Shown: piece by piece, positions 53,245-62,371 of the stretch | Numbering within the stretch: the first letter of the stretch is position 1 | Layout: each line of letters begins with the position of its first letter | Assembly (NCBI RefSeq): GCF_019654955.1 | Contig: NZ_BPEV01000008.1 | Coordinates: 1-64,000, forward strand | Source: Shewanella sp. KT0246 | GTDB taxonomy: Bacteria; Pseudomonadota; Gammaproteobacteria; Enterobacterales; Shewanellaceae | Length of the DNA stretch: 64,000 nt | Direction: 5' to 3' | The notes under the pieces: generated by a model | What the model saw: only the letters and a program-made list of their open reading frames with translations | The model's database searches: none | Told to the model about the DNA's origin: nothing | Program-made: the position numbers and the translations under genes

Positions 53245-53868
53245 ATGAATATTAAAATGAACTCAATATTAAAAACCTCTCAACAGATAAAACAGCGCGC
53301 TAAAGGAATACTATCAATGACAGTGATGATGACAGCTTTATCTGTGGGAGCGATTAACCCTGCTGCAGCTGAAATCAACCCTGCGCATTTAAATGACATT
53401 AAAGCGATCAAAATTAATAACAGCCAAGTGATTACAGCAGGCTTGCCTACCAGCGCTGAGTTTCAGACTTTACAACAAGCTGGAGTTGAAGTGGTGATCA
53501 ATTTGATCCCAACCGATAATCCCAATTTCTTAACTGAAGAACCTAAATTGGTATCTGATGCAGGAATGCAATATGAAAATATTGAAGTGAACTGGCAACA
53601 ACCTAAAATTGAAGATGTTGAACAATTTTTTGCCGTTATGGAGCAGCACAATGATAAATCAATCCTAGTGCACTGCGCAGCTAATTACCGAGCTTCAGCC
53701 TTTTATTATTTATACCTAGCAACCCAAGGTATCGATGTTTCTGGAGAAGTACTAGAAGATACGTTATCGCCTTGGGGCGACTTACAACAAAGCTTTGCTA
53801 AATACCCGCAATGGCAAGCACTTATCGATGAAGTCAAACTTAAATACTCTACAAGTCAAGTCCAATAA
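53245..53868 (+). CDS. Secreted PTP-like protein with shortened phosphate loop
   Basis: A 207-residue protein with a signal peptide (SMTVMMTALSVGAINPAAA, cleavage near residue 43). The domain resembles bacterial DSP/DUF442-type tyrosine phosphatases: VITAGLPTSAEFQTLQQAGV, VINLIP and LVHCAANYRASAF. The candidate active site reads H-C-A-A-N-Y-R, with four residues between Cys and Arg where classic phosphatases have five (HCX5R). It may be inactive or use a modified loop. AGGAC before the ATG supports the start. It sits nine bases after yghZ. Confidence 0.75.
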   Translation: MNIKMNSILKTSQQIKQRAKGILSMTVMMTALSVGAINPAAAEINPAHLNDIKAIKINNSQVITAGLPTSAEFQTLQQAGVEVVINLIPTDNPNFLTEEPKLVSDAGMQYENIEVNWQQPKIEDVEQFFAVMEQHNDKSILVHCAANYRASAFYYLYLATQGIDVSGEVLEDTLSPWGDLQQSFAKYPQWQALIDEVKLKYSTSQVQ

Positions 53869-53989
53869 AATTAACAAGTTAGGTGATAAGCAAGGCCTAA
53901 ATATCTGAAATAAAATACAACAGATAATACGAAAATCGCTAGCTTATTTGAAACGGATAATACAAATATATCATGACGAATATATGTTT

Positions 53990-54027
53990 CTCTTGAACGT
54001 CGCTTTTGATGTTCAAGAGTTTCTTTT
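53990..54027 (+). terminator. Terminator of the yghZ operon
   Basis: CTCTTGAAC (53990-53998) pairs with GTTCAAGAG (54011-54019), followed by TTTCTTTT. Confidence 0.8.
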
Positions 54028-54657
54028 GTCACCCAAATAACAAATTATCGTTTCCCAGATCTCATTACTGGCAAAACAACCTGTATCTCAACCAATAAAA
54101 CCTTTACTCTCGCGCACTTCTGATGTGCCTTCAATATTAGTCAATACTTAGCAGTCGCCTTTTAACCTTGACCCAATCCAAAGTTAATCAAAATTATGGC
54201 ACTAAACCAAAATGCAAAATAGCGCACAACTAGTCTATATCTATTTAATTCAAATAGAACATTAGATTTCAGAAGGAAGGTTAATTCCGCAGCACACTTG
54301 AATATTTGTCGATAGGCTAGCATCAAAATACGCCTATCTACTTACCTACATTATTCTTAGTAAATTAGCTGCCTAATTAGTCATCAAAAACCCGTTATCA
54401 AGGCAATGATTTGCTCTTCTAGGTTGTCTTATTCAACGATGAAAGCTAAATACTCACCACATTATTGTAAAGCACTTGCCTGCATCAACCTCTAGATTAA
54501 CAACTGATTTAATTGGCTGATTAATCAAAGTTAACACGCTCAACGATTATGAATTCCACCAGAAAAAAGTTATTTAGGGGCTGTCAGCGTAATGGGTGCC
54601 GATAAATTCAGTAAAGCGCTTAAAAATATAAAATCTACAAATAGAAAGGGAAAAATG
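54028..54657. other. Long AT-rich region before the porin gene
   Basis: About 630 bp with no coding-like frame or strong palindrome. It must contain the porin promoter and leader. The frame of the porin opens at an ATG at 54592, but no ribosome site precedes it. Confidence 0.35.
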
Positions 54658-55788
54658 ATGAAAAAAACCGCCAAGTTTATGTTGTCGATGGTGGCTACAG
54701 CAATTGCAATACCTTCAGTGAGTGTAATGGCTGAAGAACAAGAAGATGGCATAAATATCGGAGGCGCTGTGCGCGTTAATTACGCATACAGAGACTACGA
54801 TGAGTCTAATAAAGATAAATTAGGTGAATTTGATTTTGATATAGCTTCAATCACATTTGACGGAAAAGTAGGTGATTGGGGGATTGCTTCAGATTACCGT
54901 TTTACCTCAGATAGCAACTACATAAAATACGGTTATGGCTTCTACGATATTAATCCTGAATGGCAGCTTCAACTTGGTATCAATAAAGTGCCATTTGGTA
55001 ATCCTGGTTTCATTTCAAACAGCTTTTGGTTCGGTCTTCCTTATTACCTAGGTTTTGAAGATAGCCACGATGTGGGTATTAAAGCTTCTTATGATAATAA
55101 TGGCTGGAATACTGATATCGCGTTCTACAAAAATCCGGTTTATAGCGCTACTGAAAACAAACGTTACTCAGCGGCATTATACAGTGGCGAAATCAATGGT
55201 ACTGAATACCACAACGAAGAAACCAACGGCTTTAACTTCAGACAAACCTATACAGCTGAGTATGAAGGTGGCTCGACAACATTTGGTGGTTCAGCCCAGT
55301 ACGGTCAGATCTATAACAGTGATACAGGCAATATGGGCGACCGTTATGCTGTAGCACTGCATTTAGACAGCACTTACAAAGGATGGAACCTCCAGCTACA
55401 AGCGATGCAATATGAGTACGATGCAGCAGATTCTGCAGACGACAATAAAATTGGTATTGCAGTGGTTAGCTGGCAGTACGAAATAGCCTCAAAAGGCCAA
55501 GCGTACAGTGCAAACATCGCTAAAACATTTGCCACTGATTTTGGTAGTGTTAAATGTTACAACGACTTTGGTTTAATGACCCCAGATGTTGCTGACGATA
55601 GCTACGACAACAGTATGCAAAATGTGACGGGTTGTGCCATATCAGCTGGAGCCACCTACACTATGGTTGACTTCATTCTTGGTAAAAACATGACTTTCGC
55701 AACAGCTAATAATGACCATATAGGCTTACCAGAATTCGGTAATGACTGGGATAAACGAATTAATGTGAATTTCGGTTATTATTTTTAA
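54658..55788 (+). CDS. Outer-membrane porin
   Basis: A 376-residue barrel protein. Start MKKTAKFMLSMVATAIAIPS is a typical signal peptide, cut near VMAEE. AGGG lies seven bases before this ATG and four bases before the ATG at 54655. The mature protein has alternating aromatic strands (GGAVRVNYAYRDYD, FDFDIASITFDGKV, WQLQLGINKVPFG, YTAEYEGGSTTFGGSAQYG) and ends in NVNFGYYF with the C-terminal aromatic needed for insertion. Two cysteines near 302 and 325 (KCYND, GCAIS) may pair. The LGINKVPFGNPGF block is like phosphate- or anion-selective porins of this order, but selectivity is not shown. Confidence 0.8.
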   Translation: MKKTAKFMLSMVATAIAIPSVSVMAEEQEDGINIGGAVRVNYAYRDYDESNKDKLGEFDFDIASITFDGKVGDWGIASDYRFTSDSNYIKYGYGFYDINPEWQLQLGINKVPFGNPGFISNSFWFGLPYYLGFEDSHDVGIKASYDNNGWNTDIAFYKNPVYSATENKRYSAALYSGEINGTEYHNEETNGFNFRQTYTAEYEGGSTTFGGSAQYGQIYNSDTGNMGDRYAVALHLDSTYKGWNLQLQAMQYEYDAADSADDNKIGIAVVSWQYEIASKGQAYSANIAKTFATDFGSVKCYNDFGLMTPDVADDSYDNSMQNVTGCAISAGATYTMVDFILGKNMTFATANNDHIGLPEFGNDWDKRINVNFGYYF

Positions 55789-55839
55789 GCAACCGCTGAC
55801 GCTATTATTGGTAGTTTTACCAATTAATAGCTAAAACAT

Positions 55840-55960
55840 AAACGGCCACTTTCTTGTTCCAAACGCTTTAATTTAGCTGGCCTAGTCTTTGTTTAAAGAC
55901 TCTGTATTCATTAAAAAAACGACTAAATCCCAGAAACAAAACGGCCACTTTCTTGTTCCA
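55840..55960. repeat. Exact 22-bp direct repeat flanking a terminator-like arm
   Basis: The same 22 bases (AAACGGCCACTTTCTTGTTC, then CA) occur at 55840-55861 and 55939-55960, 99 bp apart. GGCCTAGT follows both copies after a variable gap. The first copy looks like a degenerate duplicate of the hairpin at 55943-55973. Confidence 0.85.
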
Positions 55961-55973
55961 GAAGAAAGTGGCC
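55943..55973 (+). terminator. Terminator-like hairpin after the porin gene
   Basis: GGCCACTTTCTT (55943-55954) pairs with AAGAAAGTGGCC (55962-55973), a perfect 12-bp stem. A T-run follows only after seven bases. Confidence 0.6.
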
Positions 55974-55984
55974 TAGTGTTATTT

Positions 55985-56453
55985 TTTAGCAATAAAAGGA
56001 TGAAGTAATATCGCTAAATAGAACACTGATCTTGCTATTTTTACGACTAACTTCTTTGTTAAAACGCCTGTCTTAAATAACGTTTCATTAATAAAGAAGC
56101 GTGTGATGTCTAAAGAGAAATGTTCCAGACCTCAAATTAAAACATCACTGTACACTAGGGCTTGTTGATCTTTGCTGGTTGAATTTTGTTCGAGTTAAAA
56201 ACGTTTTAATTGAGGCGGATGGATTGATGCCTAGTCACCTAAGCAACTCTTCATCCAACAAAGAGTAAAACGTTTTTAGCCGAACCCTTCGGGCAGCATT
56301 TGTTGACCATTTTTACTACGTTATCGACATTTTATGTAGAATAACTACACCACAAAGTCTCTGCCTTGTATAAATAGCCAACAACCCGCTGTAAAAACAA
56401 CCTTGAAAGATTAACAGGCCCTAAACTTTTAGCATTAAAAGGATGAAGTAATA
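55985..56453. repeat. 26-bp direct repeat pair with one mismatch
   Basis: TTTAGCAATAAAAGGATGAA then GTAATA at 55985-56010 is repeated, with T for A at position 8, at 56428-56453. The copies are 443 bp apart and flank the MITE candidate. The second copy begins six bases after that element. Confidence 0.8.
56158..56421. mobile_element. MITE-like element with imperfect terminal inverted repeats and TA flanks
   Basis: The 264-bp block has left end GGGCTTGTTGATCTTTG and right end, inverted, GGGCCTGTTAATCTTTC (four mismatches in 17 bases). Both ends are flanked by TA (56156-56157 and 56422-56423), the target duplication typical of IS630/Tc1-mariner transposition. An internal inverted pair (AAAAACGTTTT near 56198 and AAAACGTTTTT near 56267) allows a long hairpin. 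It has no gene. The transposase that would move it is not in the window. Confidence 0.6.
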
Positions 56454-56539
56454 ATGTTAAAAATCAGTACCTTGTTACACTCAAGAAAACCAAAGGGTTA
56501 TCATATAGCCGCAATACAGTGACAACCCTGCTACTATTT

Positions 56540-59212
56540 TTAGTATTGGTAATCGAACTGCAGAGTGAATTCTGTACCTGGCTCTTTTGCGTATACCACC
56601 ACATCTTGTTGGTCGTATTCAGTCGTTTCACCAAGGATATTCTTCACTTTAAACTTCACGCCAAAGCTTTCTGTTGGTAAAAAGCTATAGGTGAAATCTA
56701 AACTGTGGAATGGTTGCTCGTAAACGTCATCTAAACCACCACGTCCACCATAAGCAATACGTTCACCAAAGACGTTATATACCAGTGTGGCACTATGAGA
56801 TTCATCGGCTGAGTCATAGCTAAACTGCATGTTAGCTACCCATTCTGAATGACCTGTCATACGGCGTTTATTGTTAGTTGGGTCAATCTCACCGTTGCCA
56901 GCGATTTCAATTTCTGAGTCACTCAAGGTTAAGTTACCCGCAACAAAGAAGTCTTCCCAAAAACCGCCTTCACTGCCAATAAAGCCAAGGTCATGTAAAA
57001 ACTCAGTTTCGACGCCGTAAATCACACCTGATTCAGCGTTATAAAACTTAAGCTGGCGACCTGCTTCCGAAATACGTTGAATCGCTTCAATCGGTGCATC
57101 GACATCTTTATAGAAGCCACCGACACTTAAGTTAGCACCGTCATCTGAGTAGTATTCCCAGCGTAAATCTAGGTTATATATATCTGAGCTTTCAAGCTCT
57201 GGATTACCGAAGAAATCAAAACCAGTAATTGGGTCTTGGAAACGTACCGGCGCCACTTCACGTAAGTCAGGGCGAACCAGTGTTTTACTTGCTCCTAATC
57301 GCCATTGACTTTGATCTGATGATTTCCACGTTAACGACATTGACGGGAACCAGCCATCTTCAGCAATAGCGTAATCTTCCATATCATAACGACCACCTTC
57401 ATCAGACACTTCACCATCTGGCGTTAGCGGCAAGGTTACACGGCGAAAATCTTCATAACGCACCCCAGCAACAAAGCGCCATACATCGTCAAAGTCGATA
57501 TCAAGATTCACAAAGCCAGCATCAATCATTTCTGCCGCAATGTAATCTTCAGTGTCTGTTGAAGCATCTTTAAGTTCTAAATCTAGATTGTCATTGGCAA
57601 TGTTTTCATCTGAGAAAATCTTGTCAAAATCACTCGATAAAATGTCGCCATTAGGATCTGTTGGGCTTAAGCCCACATCAAAGCCTAAGCGGGTCGCATA
57701 GCTTTCACGAGTACGTTCAAAGTATTCGTAACCACCGCTAATTTTCATGACGTTCATGCCAAATTCAAACGGCAGGGTTAAGTCAAATTTGTAGTTTTCA
57801 GTATTATCATCAAGGCGGCTATATACATACTTTGGCGCATCTTGAGTATTCAAGTTGCGGCTCGTCATGTTGTTCGCATCATCGAATAACACGTTATAAG
57901 TGTATGAAAGCTCATTAGGTGCATAACGCTTTGAGCTTGCGTTTGAATACATCCAATTTGCTTCTAAATCCCAAAGGTATTCGAAGAAATGATTACCCTG
58001 AATTTGGTTACTGATTAAATTACGTTCTTCATAAGATACATCATAAACCTGCAGTGCATTAGGCTCTGAAATGGTATCGATAGTTTCTTCTATAGCAACT
58101 GAAACATCATCAGAAGTATCACGTAGGTAAGTCGAAAAGGTCTGAATTTTATGATCGTAACCAATTTCTAAACCTAGGTTGAGCATCCCGGACATCTGCA
58201 CGATTGAATCGGTACCCATGACATCTTTTGAATTTTCGATTTGTACGTTGTCAGCATCACCCGCCAACTCAACTTCAGTTTTAGTGTAGTTTTCAGCTTG
58301 CTCCTTGTAAGACACAGCTGTCATGGCACCAAAAATAATATCGTCGGTGATATCCCAGCGATCACCAATGGCGATATTGCCACGAATACCAGGGTCAGTG
58401 TTTTCAGTGAAAACCGTCATATCACGATACATATCACTGGCTAAGCCTCGGTTAATTTCCTGCGCCTGAGCAAAATCAATTGTACCGTTTGAGCCAGTAA
58501 CGATATCAATTGGGCTAATGCCGCCATACATGTTCGTGACATCATTAATGCTATTTGGCATCTCGCGAGTGCCATCATCTTGTCCCATCCAGTCGTCACC
58601 GCCACCGTTATAAGTGAAGGTATCGTCAGAATCATTGGTGTTGTAACGACCACCTAATGAAACTTTAAAAAAGAAATCTGCAGGAATGGATTTAGTTCGA
58701 ATATCAACGTGACCACCACCAAATGCGGCAGGTGTGCTTGCTGTACTCGCTTTTTGTACTGAAAGTGATTCGATAATTGAAGCTGGGAACATATCCAGCG
58801 GAACCACGTTACGAGTAGGGTCTGGTGATGGCACAACGGCACCATTTAAAGAAGTACTTGAATAACGTTCACCTAAACCACGCACATAAATAAACTTGCC
58901 ATCTTTTAGGGTTAAACCTGTCACACGGCGAAGTGCTGCTGCGGCATCACTGTCACCCGTTCGAGAAATTTGGTCAGCGCCCATAATGTCTACGACAGTA
59001 GGCTGCTCGCGACGTTCTTCAACAGCAGCTGAAGCGGAGGTGCGCAAACGACCAGTAACAGCAATAACTTCAATTGGGAAATCTTCACCTGGATCAACCT
59101 CAGGTGTTTCTTCCGAGTAAGCAGGCAGTGTTGTAAAAAGTGAGGCTGCTGAAATAGCAGTTACAACAGCTAGGCTTAGCTTGTTAGCGATAAAACTCGG
59201 CTTGGTTTTCAT
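56540..59212 (-). CDS. TonB-dependent outer-membrane receptor
   Basis: An 890-residue receptor. The signal peptide (LSLAVVTAISAASLFTTLPA) needs the start at 59212. The frame opens at 59251, but that adds a non-signal stretch. The plug has IEVIAVTGRLRTSASAAVEE, VVDIMGADQISRTGDSDAAA, FIYVRGLGERYSSTSLNGAV and FGGGHVDIRTKSIP, and the barrel ends FTLQFDYQY. The plug motifs belong to a subgroup without a carboxypeptidase-like domain that I know from marine gammaproteobacteria. The ligand is unknown. It follows the beta-helix lipoprotein gene on the same strand after two hairpins, and probably works with it. Confidence 0.88.
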   Translation of the reverse strand: MKTKPSFIANKLSLAVVTAISAASLFTTLPAYSEETPEVDPGEDFPIEVIAVTGRLRTSASAAVEERREQPTVVDIMGADQISRTGDSDAAAALRRVTGLTLKDGKFIYVRGLGERYSSTSLNGAVVPSPDPTRNVVPLDMFPASIIESLSVQKASTASTPAAFGGGHVDIRTKSIPADFFFKVSLGGRYNTNDSDDTFTYNGGGDDWMGQDDGTREMPNSINDVTNMYGGISPIDIVTGSNGTIDFAQAQEINRGLASDMYRDMTVFTENTDPGIRGNIAIGDRWDITDDIIFGAMTAVSYKEQAENYTKTEVELAGDADNVQIENSKDVMGTDSIVQMSGMLNLGLEIGYDHKIQTFSTYLRDTSDDVSVAIEETIDTISEPNALQVYDVSYEERNLISNQIQGNHFFEYLWDLEANWMYSNASSKRYAPNELSYTYNVLFDDANNMTSRNLNTQDAPKYVYSRLDDNTENYKFDLTLPFEFGMNVMKISGGYEYFERTRESYATRLGFDVGLSPTDPNGDILSSDFDKIFSDENIANDNLDLELKDASTDTEDYIAAEMIDAGFVNLDIDFDDVWRFVAGVRYEDFRRVTLPLTPDGEVSDEGGRYDMEDYAIAEDGWFPSMSLTWKSSDQSQWRLGASKTLVRPDLREVAPVRFQDPITGFDFFGNPELESSDIYNLDLRWEYYSDDGANLSVGGFYKDVDAPIEAIQRISEAGRQLKFYNAESGVIYGVETEFLHDLGFIGSEGGFWEDFFVAGNLTLSDSEIEIAGNGEIDPTNNKRRMTGHSEWVANMQFSYDSADESHSATLVYNVFGERIAYGGRGGLDDVYEQPFHSLDFTYSFLPTESFGVKFKVKNILGETTEYDQQDVVVYAKEPGTEFTLQFDYQY

Positions 59213-59337
59213 AGCGTTTTTCAATCCTGTACACAGTTCAGGTAGCGCCATCTCGATGCAGTTTGACGGCAGCGTCTAGAGCATCAGTGGCAGATAAGTA
59301 ACTTGGTTATTTCGGTTGTAGCATTAGGACAAACTTT

Positions 59338-59406
59338 AAAAAGCGCTCAGTGATAGAGACTGTCTGAGCGCTTTTTTAAACATCAGAGGAACACCCTCTG
59401 ATGTTT
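59338..59406 (-). terminator. Two consecutive hairpins between the lipoprotein and receptor genes
   Basis: AAACATCAGAGG (59378-59389) pairs with CCTCTGATGTTT (59395-59406). AAAAAGCGCTCAG (59338-59350) pairs with CTGAGCGCTTTTT (59364-59376). On the minus strand the second ends in a U-run. Strong termination after the lipoprotein gene, with partial readthrough possible. Confidence 0.8.
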
Positions 59407-59427
59407 AAGGCTTAGTAACTAATTCAG

Positions 59428-62259
59428 TTACTTAATAAAAGCCCAACCTTCACGCCAATCAGTCTGGCCATCGAAAGCACCAATATAATCAGTAGAATCG
59501 AAGAAGGTGTCAGTTGTGCTCATATCAAGACCTGTACCTAGCAATACTGTGTCAGTACCTGCTGGCATACCGTCTGTTAACGTCACTGCTTGAGCTGAGT
59601 TGCCCGTTTGCGCTAAGAACCATGCTTCTGTGTCAACGGCATCAGTCGTTGCAGCATTGTCAGAGCTATACTTAAATGGCTCATTACAATCAATCACCGA
59701 ATGAGAAATCACTAATGTTTCATCATTCACGTTATCGACAAGACCTGCGTAAGTGCCATCAAGCTCTAAACATTCACCAGATTCAGTCTCAGAGGTTGAA
59801 CCTTTACGACCCTGAATTAATAGGTTGTGGATTGAAGCGCGAGTCGCAACACGAAGAATTATGCCTTCGCCCTTATCGCCACTGGCATTTTCAATGTCAG
59901 TACCAGGAAGGATGGTTACGTTTGAAATAGTTGGGTTTGAGATAGGGGTATCGTCAGTCCCTTTATGGCTATCGCCTTCAAAGCCACGGTTAGCTTGGCC
60001 GTCTTCGTGAGTGATATACACGTATTGTGCTTTACCCTGCCAGCCGTTAGTCCAATCTAAGCTGTCATCGAAGTTGTCTGTTAAGTAAACGTATTTAAGG
60101 TTTACCGCACCACCCCAGAACTCCACACCATCATCGCCATTCGCATGAACTTGAATGTGGTTAACTTGAGTTCCGCTACCTACTGCAGCAAACGAGATAC
60201 CGTTCATTTCTTGAGTATCATTAACTTTGAAACCAGCGTATTTCACTACCACGTAGCTAACTTGACCACTGCTATCAGCATTGTCATTACCGCCGTATGG
60301 GAAGTCGCCTACTTCGAATGAAGCATCACAAGCATTTTTATCAGGACAAGTGTTTGTTTCGCCGTTACCCAGTAAAACTAAACCACCCCATTGGCCGCGC
60401 TCACCTTCTGCGCCTGCAATCACATCTTGTTGCGATGTCATTACGATTGGGTGCTCAGCACTACCTTGAGCCATGATTTTTGAGCCACGGCTTACTGCAA
60501 TGTAGCTGTTATCAGTAGCAAACATTTGTGTGCCAGCTTGAATGGCTAATGTTGCGGAATCAGTATTATCACCACCTACAACCACTGCGCCGCCATCTAC
60601 TTTGTACATCACGTTTTGACCAGCAAGCAGTGTTGTATTTGTAGTAATGTTGCCTTGGATTGAACACACTAAAGTGACGCTGTCATCTTTATAAAGGCCT
60701 GCAACCACTTCTTCAGAAGTTGTCCCAACAGGACATGACGTTAATACAGGTAACTCAGTCGGTGCAGGTGCTGCATCTTCGTGAATTGCTGTCGTCCAAC
60801 CGGTAGTCCAGTCAGTCGTGCCGTCAAAGGCACCAATGTACTGCGCATCAACTAAACGGTCATCCATATTGGCTAAATCAGCCGCACCGCCAGTTAAGGC
60901 AACTGAAGATGAGTTAGGCATGTAATCAGTTAAGTCAGATGCACCGACTAAGTTGCCTTCTTGCTCAAGGAACCATTGCTCCACATCAAGTGCTAATGTG
61001 CGACCTTCTTCAGCATCAGGTTTTGCATCTTTAAACGGCTCAATACAATCGATTAAGCTGTTTTGCATGTTTAAGTTGCCAGCTTCAGCAGCTAAAACGG
61101 TATTGTCGTCATTAACTTCTAAACACTCACCTGAAGCAACATCACCTTTAACCAGCATGTTGTAAGCATCTACTGCTGTGCCTTTACGTAATAAAATACC
61201 TTCAGCATCGTCACCGCCACTGTTGGTGCCGTTAGCCACTTGAATAGTGAAGTTAGCGAGAGTTGGACGAGATTGCGGCTCTGCATCAGCGCTGCTGTTG
61301 CTGTCGGCTTCAATACCACGGTTAGAACCGTTATCTTCTTGGCGGATATAAACGTGTTGTGCACTACCTTGCCAACCGTTAGTCCAATCTAAAGAATCAT
61401 CAAAGTTTTCTGTTAATACAACGTGTGAAAGTGAAACGTTACCGCCCCAGAATTCAACGCCGTCATCGTTATTTTTATGAATTTGAATATGGTCAACAGT
61501 TGTGCCTGCACCTACTGCCGCAAAACTGATGCCGTTCATTTCTTGGGTATCGTTGATTTTAAAACCACCAAACTCAACGCGGACATACTGGATAACACCT
61601 GAGTTATCTTCAGTGTCATCACCACCGTAGCTGTGACTTCCTACTTCAAAAGCTGCATCACAACTGGTTAAATCAGGACATGAGTTAACTGGCGCGTTAC
61701 CTAAAACAACTAAGCCGCCCCACTGTCCCGCTTCGCCTTCTTGACCCAGTGCAGATTCAAGTGACGTAAATACGATAGGCGCTTCAGCGGTACCTTCTGC
61801 CATAATTTTTGAATCACGGCTAATGACTAGGTAAGACTCGCTTCCACCCACAATTTTAGTGCCTGCCATAACTGATAACTCAACAGAATCAGCTTTATCA
61901 GCACCCGCGATAACAGCACCATCAAGCATCCAAACTACATCATTACCAAGAATGATTTTGTCGCCGTCTTGACCACCAACATTGACTGTTGAGGCTGAAG
62001 TTGAAGGAGCAAGTGTGCCAGATAACACCCAAACCTCTTTGCCGTCTATCGCTGCGATTGTCGCGCTCTTCTCAGCAAAACCACCGTAAGCCGCTTCTTG
62101 ATCCGATACGTCAGGAGTCGTTGGCGTATCTGGGGTCGTTGGCGTTTCCGTGTCTGAACCAGTATCGATATTGATATCACCACCACAACCAGCAAGCAGT
62201 AAGGTTGCAGAAAGTGCAGCAGATACAGCGTTAAGTTTAAAAATGTTTTTCAGTTCCAT
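59428..62259 (-). CDS. Lipoprotein with two tandem beta-helix-like halves
   Basis: A 943-residue lipoprotein. The ATG at 62259 is six bases after GGAG. The ATG at 62265 abuts it. Signal peptide ends at LLLAGC (Cys at 25), followed by a TPTTPDTPTTPD linker. Two halves of about 440 residues repeat the same blocks: SRDSKIMAEGTAEAPIVFTS / SRGSKIMAQGSAEHPIVMTS, GQWGGLVVLGN / GQWGGLVLLGN, a Cys pair (NSCPDLTSCDAAFEVG / NTCPDKNACDASFEVG), NDTQEMNGISFAAVG (identical in both), DDGVEFWGG and NFDDSLDWTNGWQG. The pattern suggests a right-handed beta-helix with ligand- or ion-binding acidic turns. Function is unknown. A TonB receptor follows. Confidence 0.82.
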   Translation of the reverse strand: MELKNIFKLNAVSAALSATLLLAGCGGDINIDTGSDTETPTTPDTPTTPDVSDQEAAYGGFAEKSATIAAIDGKEVWVLSGTLAPSTSASTVNVGGQDGDKIILGNDVVWMLDGAVIAGADKADSVELSVMAGTKIVGGSESYLVISRDSKIMAEGTAEAPIVFTSLESALGQEGEAGQWGGLVVLGNAPVNSCPDLTSCDAAFEVGSHSYGGDDTEDNSGVIQYVRVEFGGFKINDTQEMNGISFAAVGAGTTVDHIQIHKNNDDGVEFWGGNVSLSHVVLTENFDDSLDWTNGWQGSAQHVYIRQEDNGSNRGIEADSNSSADAEPQSRPTLANFTIQVANGTNSGGDDAEGILLRKGTAVDAYNMLVKGDVASGECLEVNDDNTVLAAEAGNLNMQNSLIDCIEPFKDAKPDAEEGRTLALDVEQWFLEQEGNLVGASDLTDYMPNSSSVALTGGAADLANMDDRLVDAQYIGAFDGTTDWTTGWTTAIHEDAAPAPTELPVLTSCPVGTTSEEVVAGLYKDDSVTLVCSIQGNITTNTTLLAGQNVMYKVDGGAVVVGGDNTDSATLAIQAGTQMFATDNSYIAVSRGSKIMAQGSAEHPIVMTSQQDVIAGAEGERGQWGGLVLLGNGETNTCPDKNACDASFEVGDFPYGGNDNADSSGQVSYVVVKYAGFKVNDTQEMNGISFAAVGSGTQVNHIQVHANGDDGVEFWGGAVNLKYVYLTDNFDDSLDWTNGWQGKAQYVYITHEDGQANRGFEGDSHKGTDDTPISNPTISNVTILPGTDIENASGDKGEGIILRVATRASIHNLLIQGRKGSTSETESGECLELDGTYAGLVDNVNDETLVISHSVIDCNEPFKYSSDNAATTDAVDTEAWFLAQTGNSAQAVTLTDGMPAGTDTVLLGTGLDMSTTDTFFDSTDYIGAFDGQTDWREGWAFIK

Positions 62260-62326
62260 TGTCATCTCCGAAGACGGAATTAAGCGTGTTAAGTAATTTG
62301 GCTGGTCGACAAATTAACCTGCAAAA

Positions 62327-62354
62327 ATGACAAAAAGACTTCGCCTAAGTGACA
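62327..62354 (-). promoter_or_regulatory. PhoB-like box upstream of the beta-helix lipoprotein
   Basis: Read on the minus strand, TGTCAC and TGTCAT lie 22 bases apart (plus-strand forms GTGACA at 62349 and ATGACA at 62327). A weaker ATGAAG sits at the next 22-bp step (62371). Phasing and distance to the start match the phoX array at 33948-33997. Confidence 0.6.
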
Positions 62355-62371
62355 GCAAGATTTCAGAATAA

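Noticed and set aside
54541..54640. CTGTCAGCG upstream of the porin as a Pho box
   Set aside because: Only one TGTCA occurs there. No second half-site lies at 11 or 22 bases.
56454..56522. 22-codon frame beginning MLKISTLLHS
   Set aside because: It has only a distant AAGGA (12 bases), no conserved features and lies in rearranged sequence. Mentioned only with the repeats.
58241..59120. Antisense frames over the TonB receptor
   Set aside because: They show only reverse-complement bias of a barrel-coding gene and no family signal.
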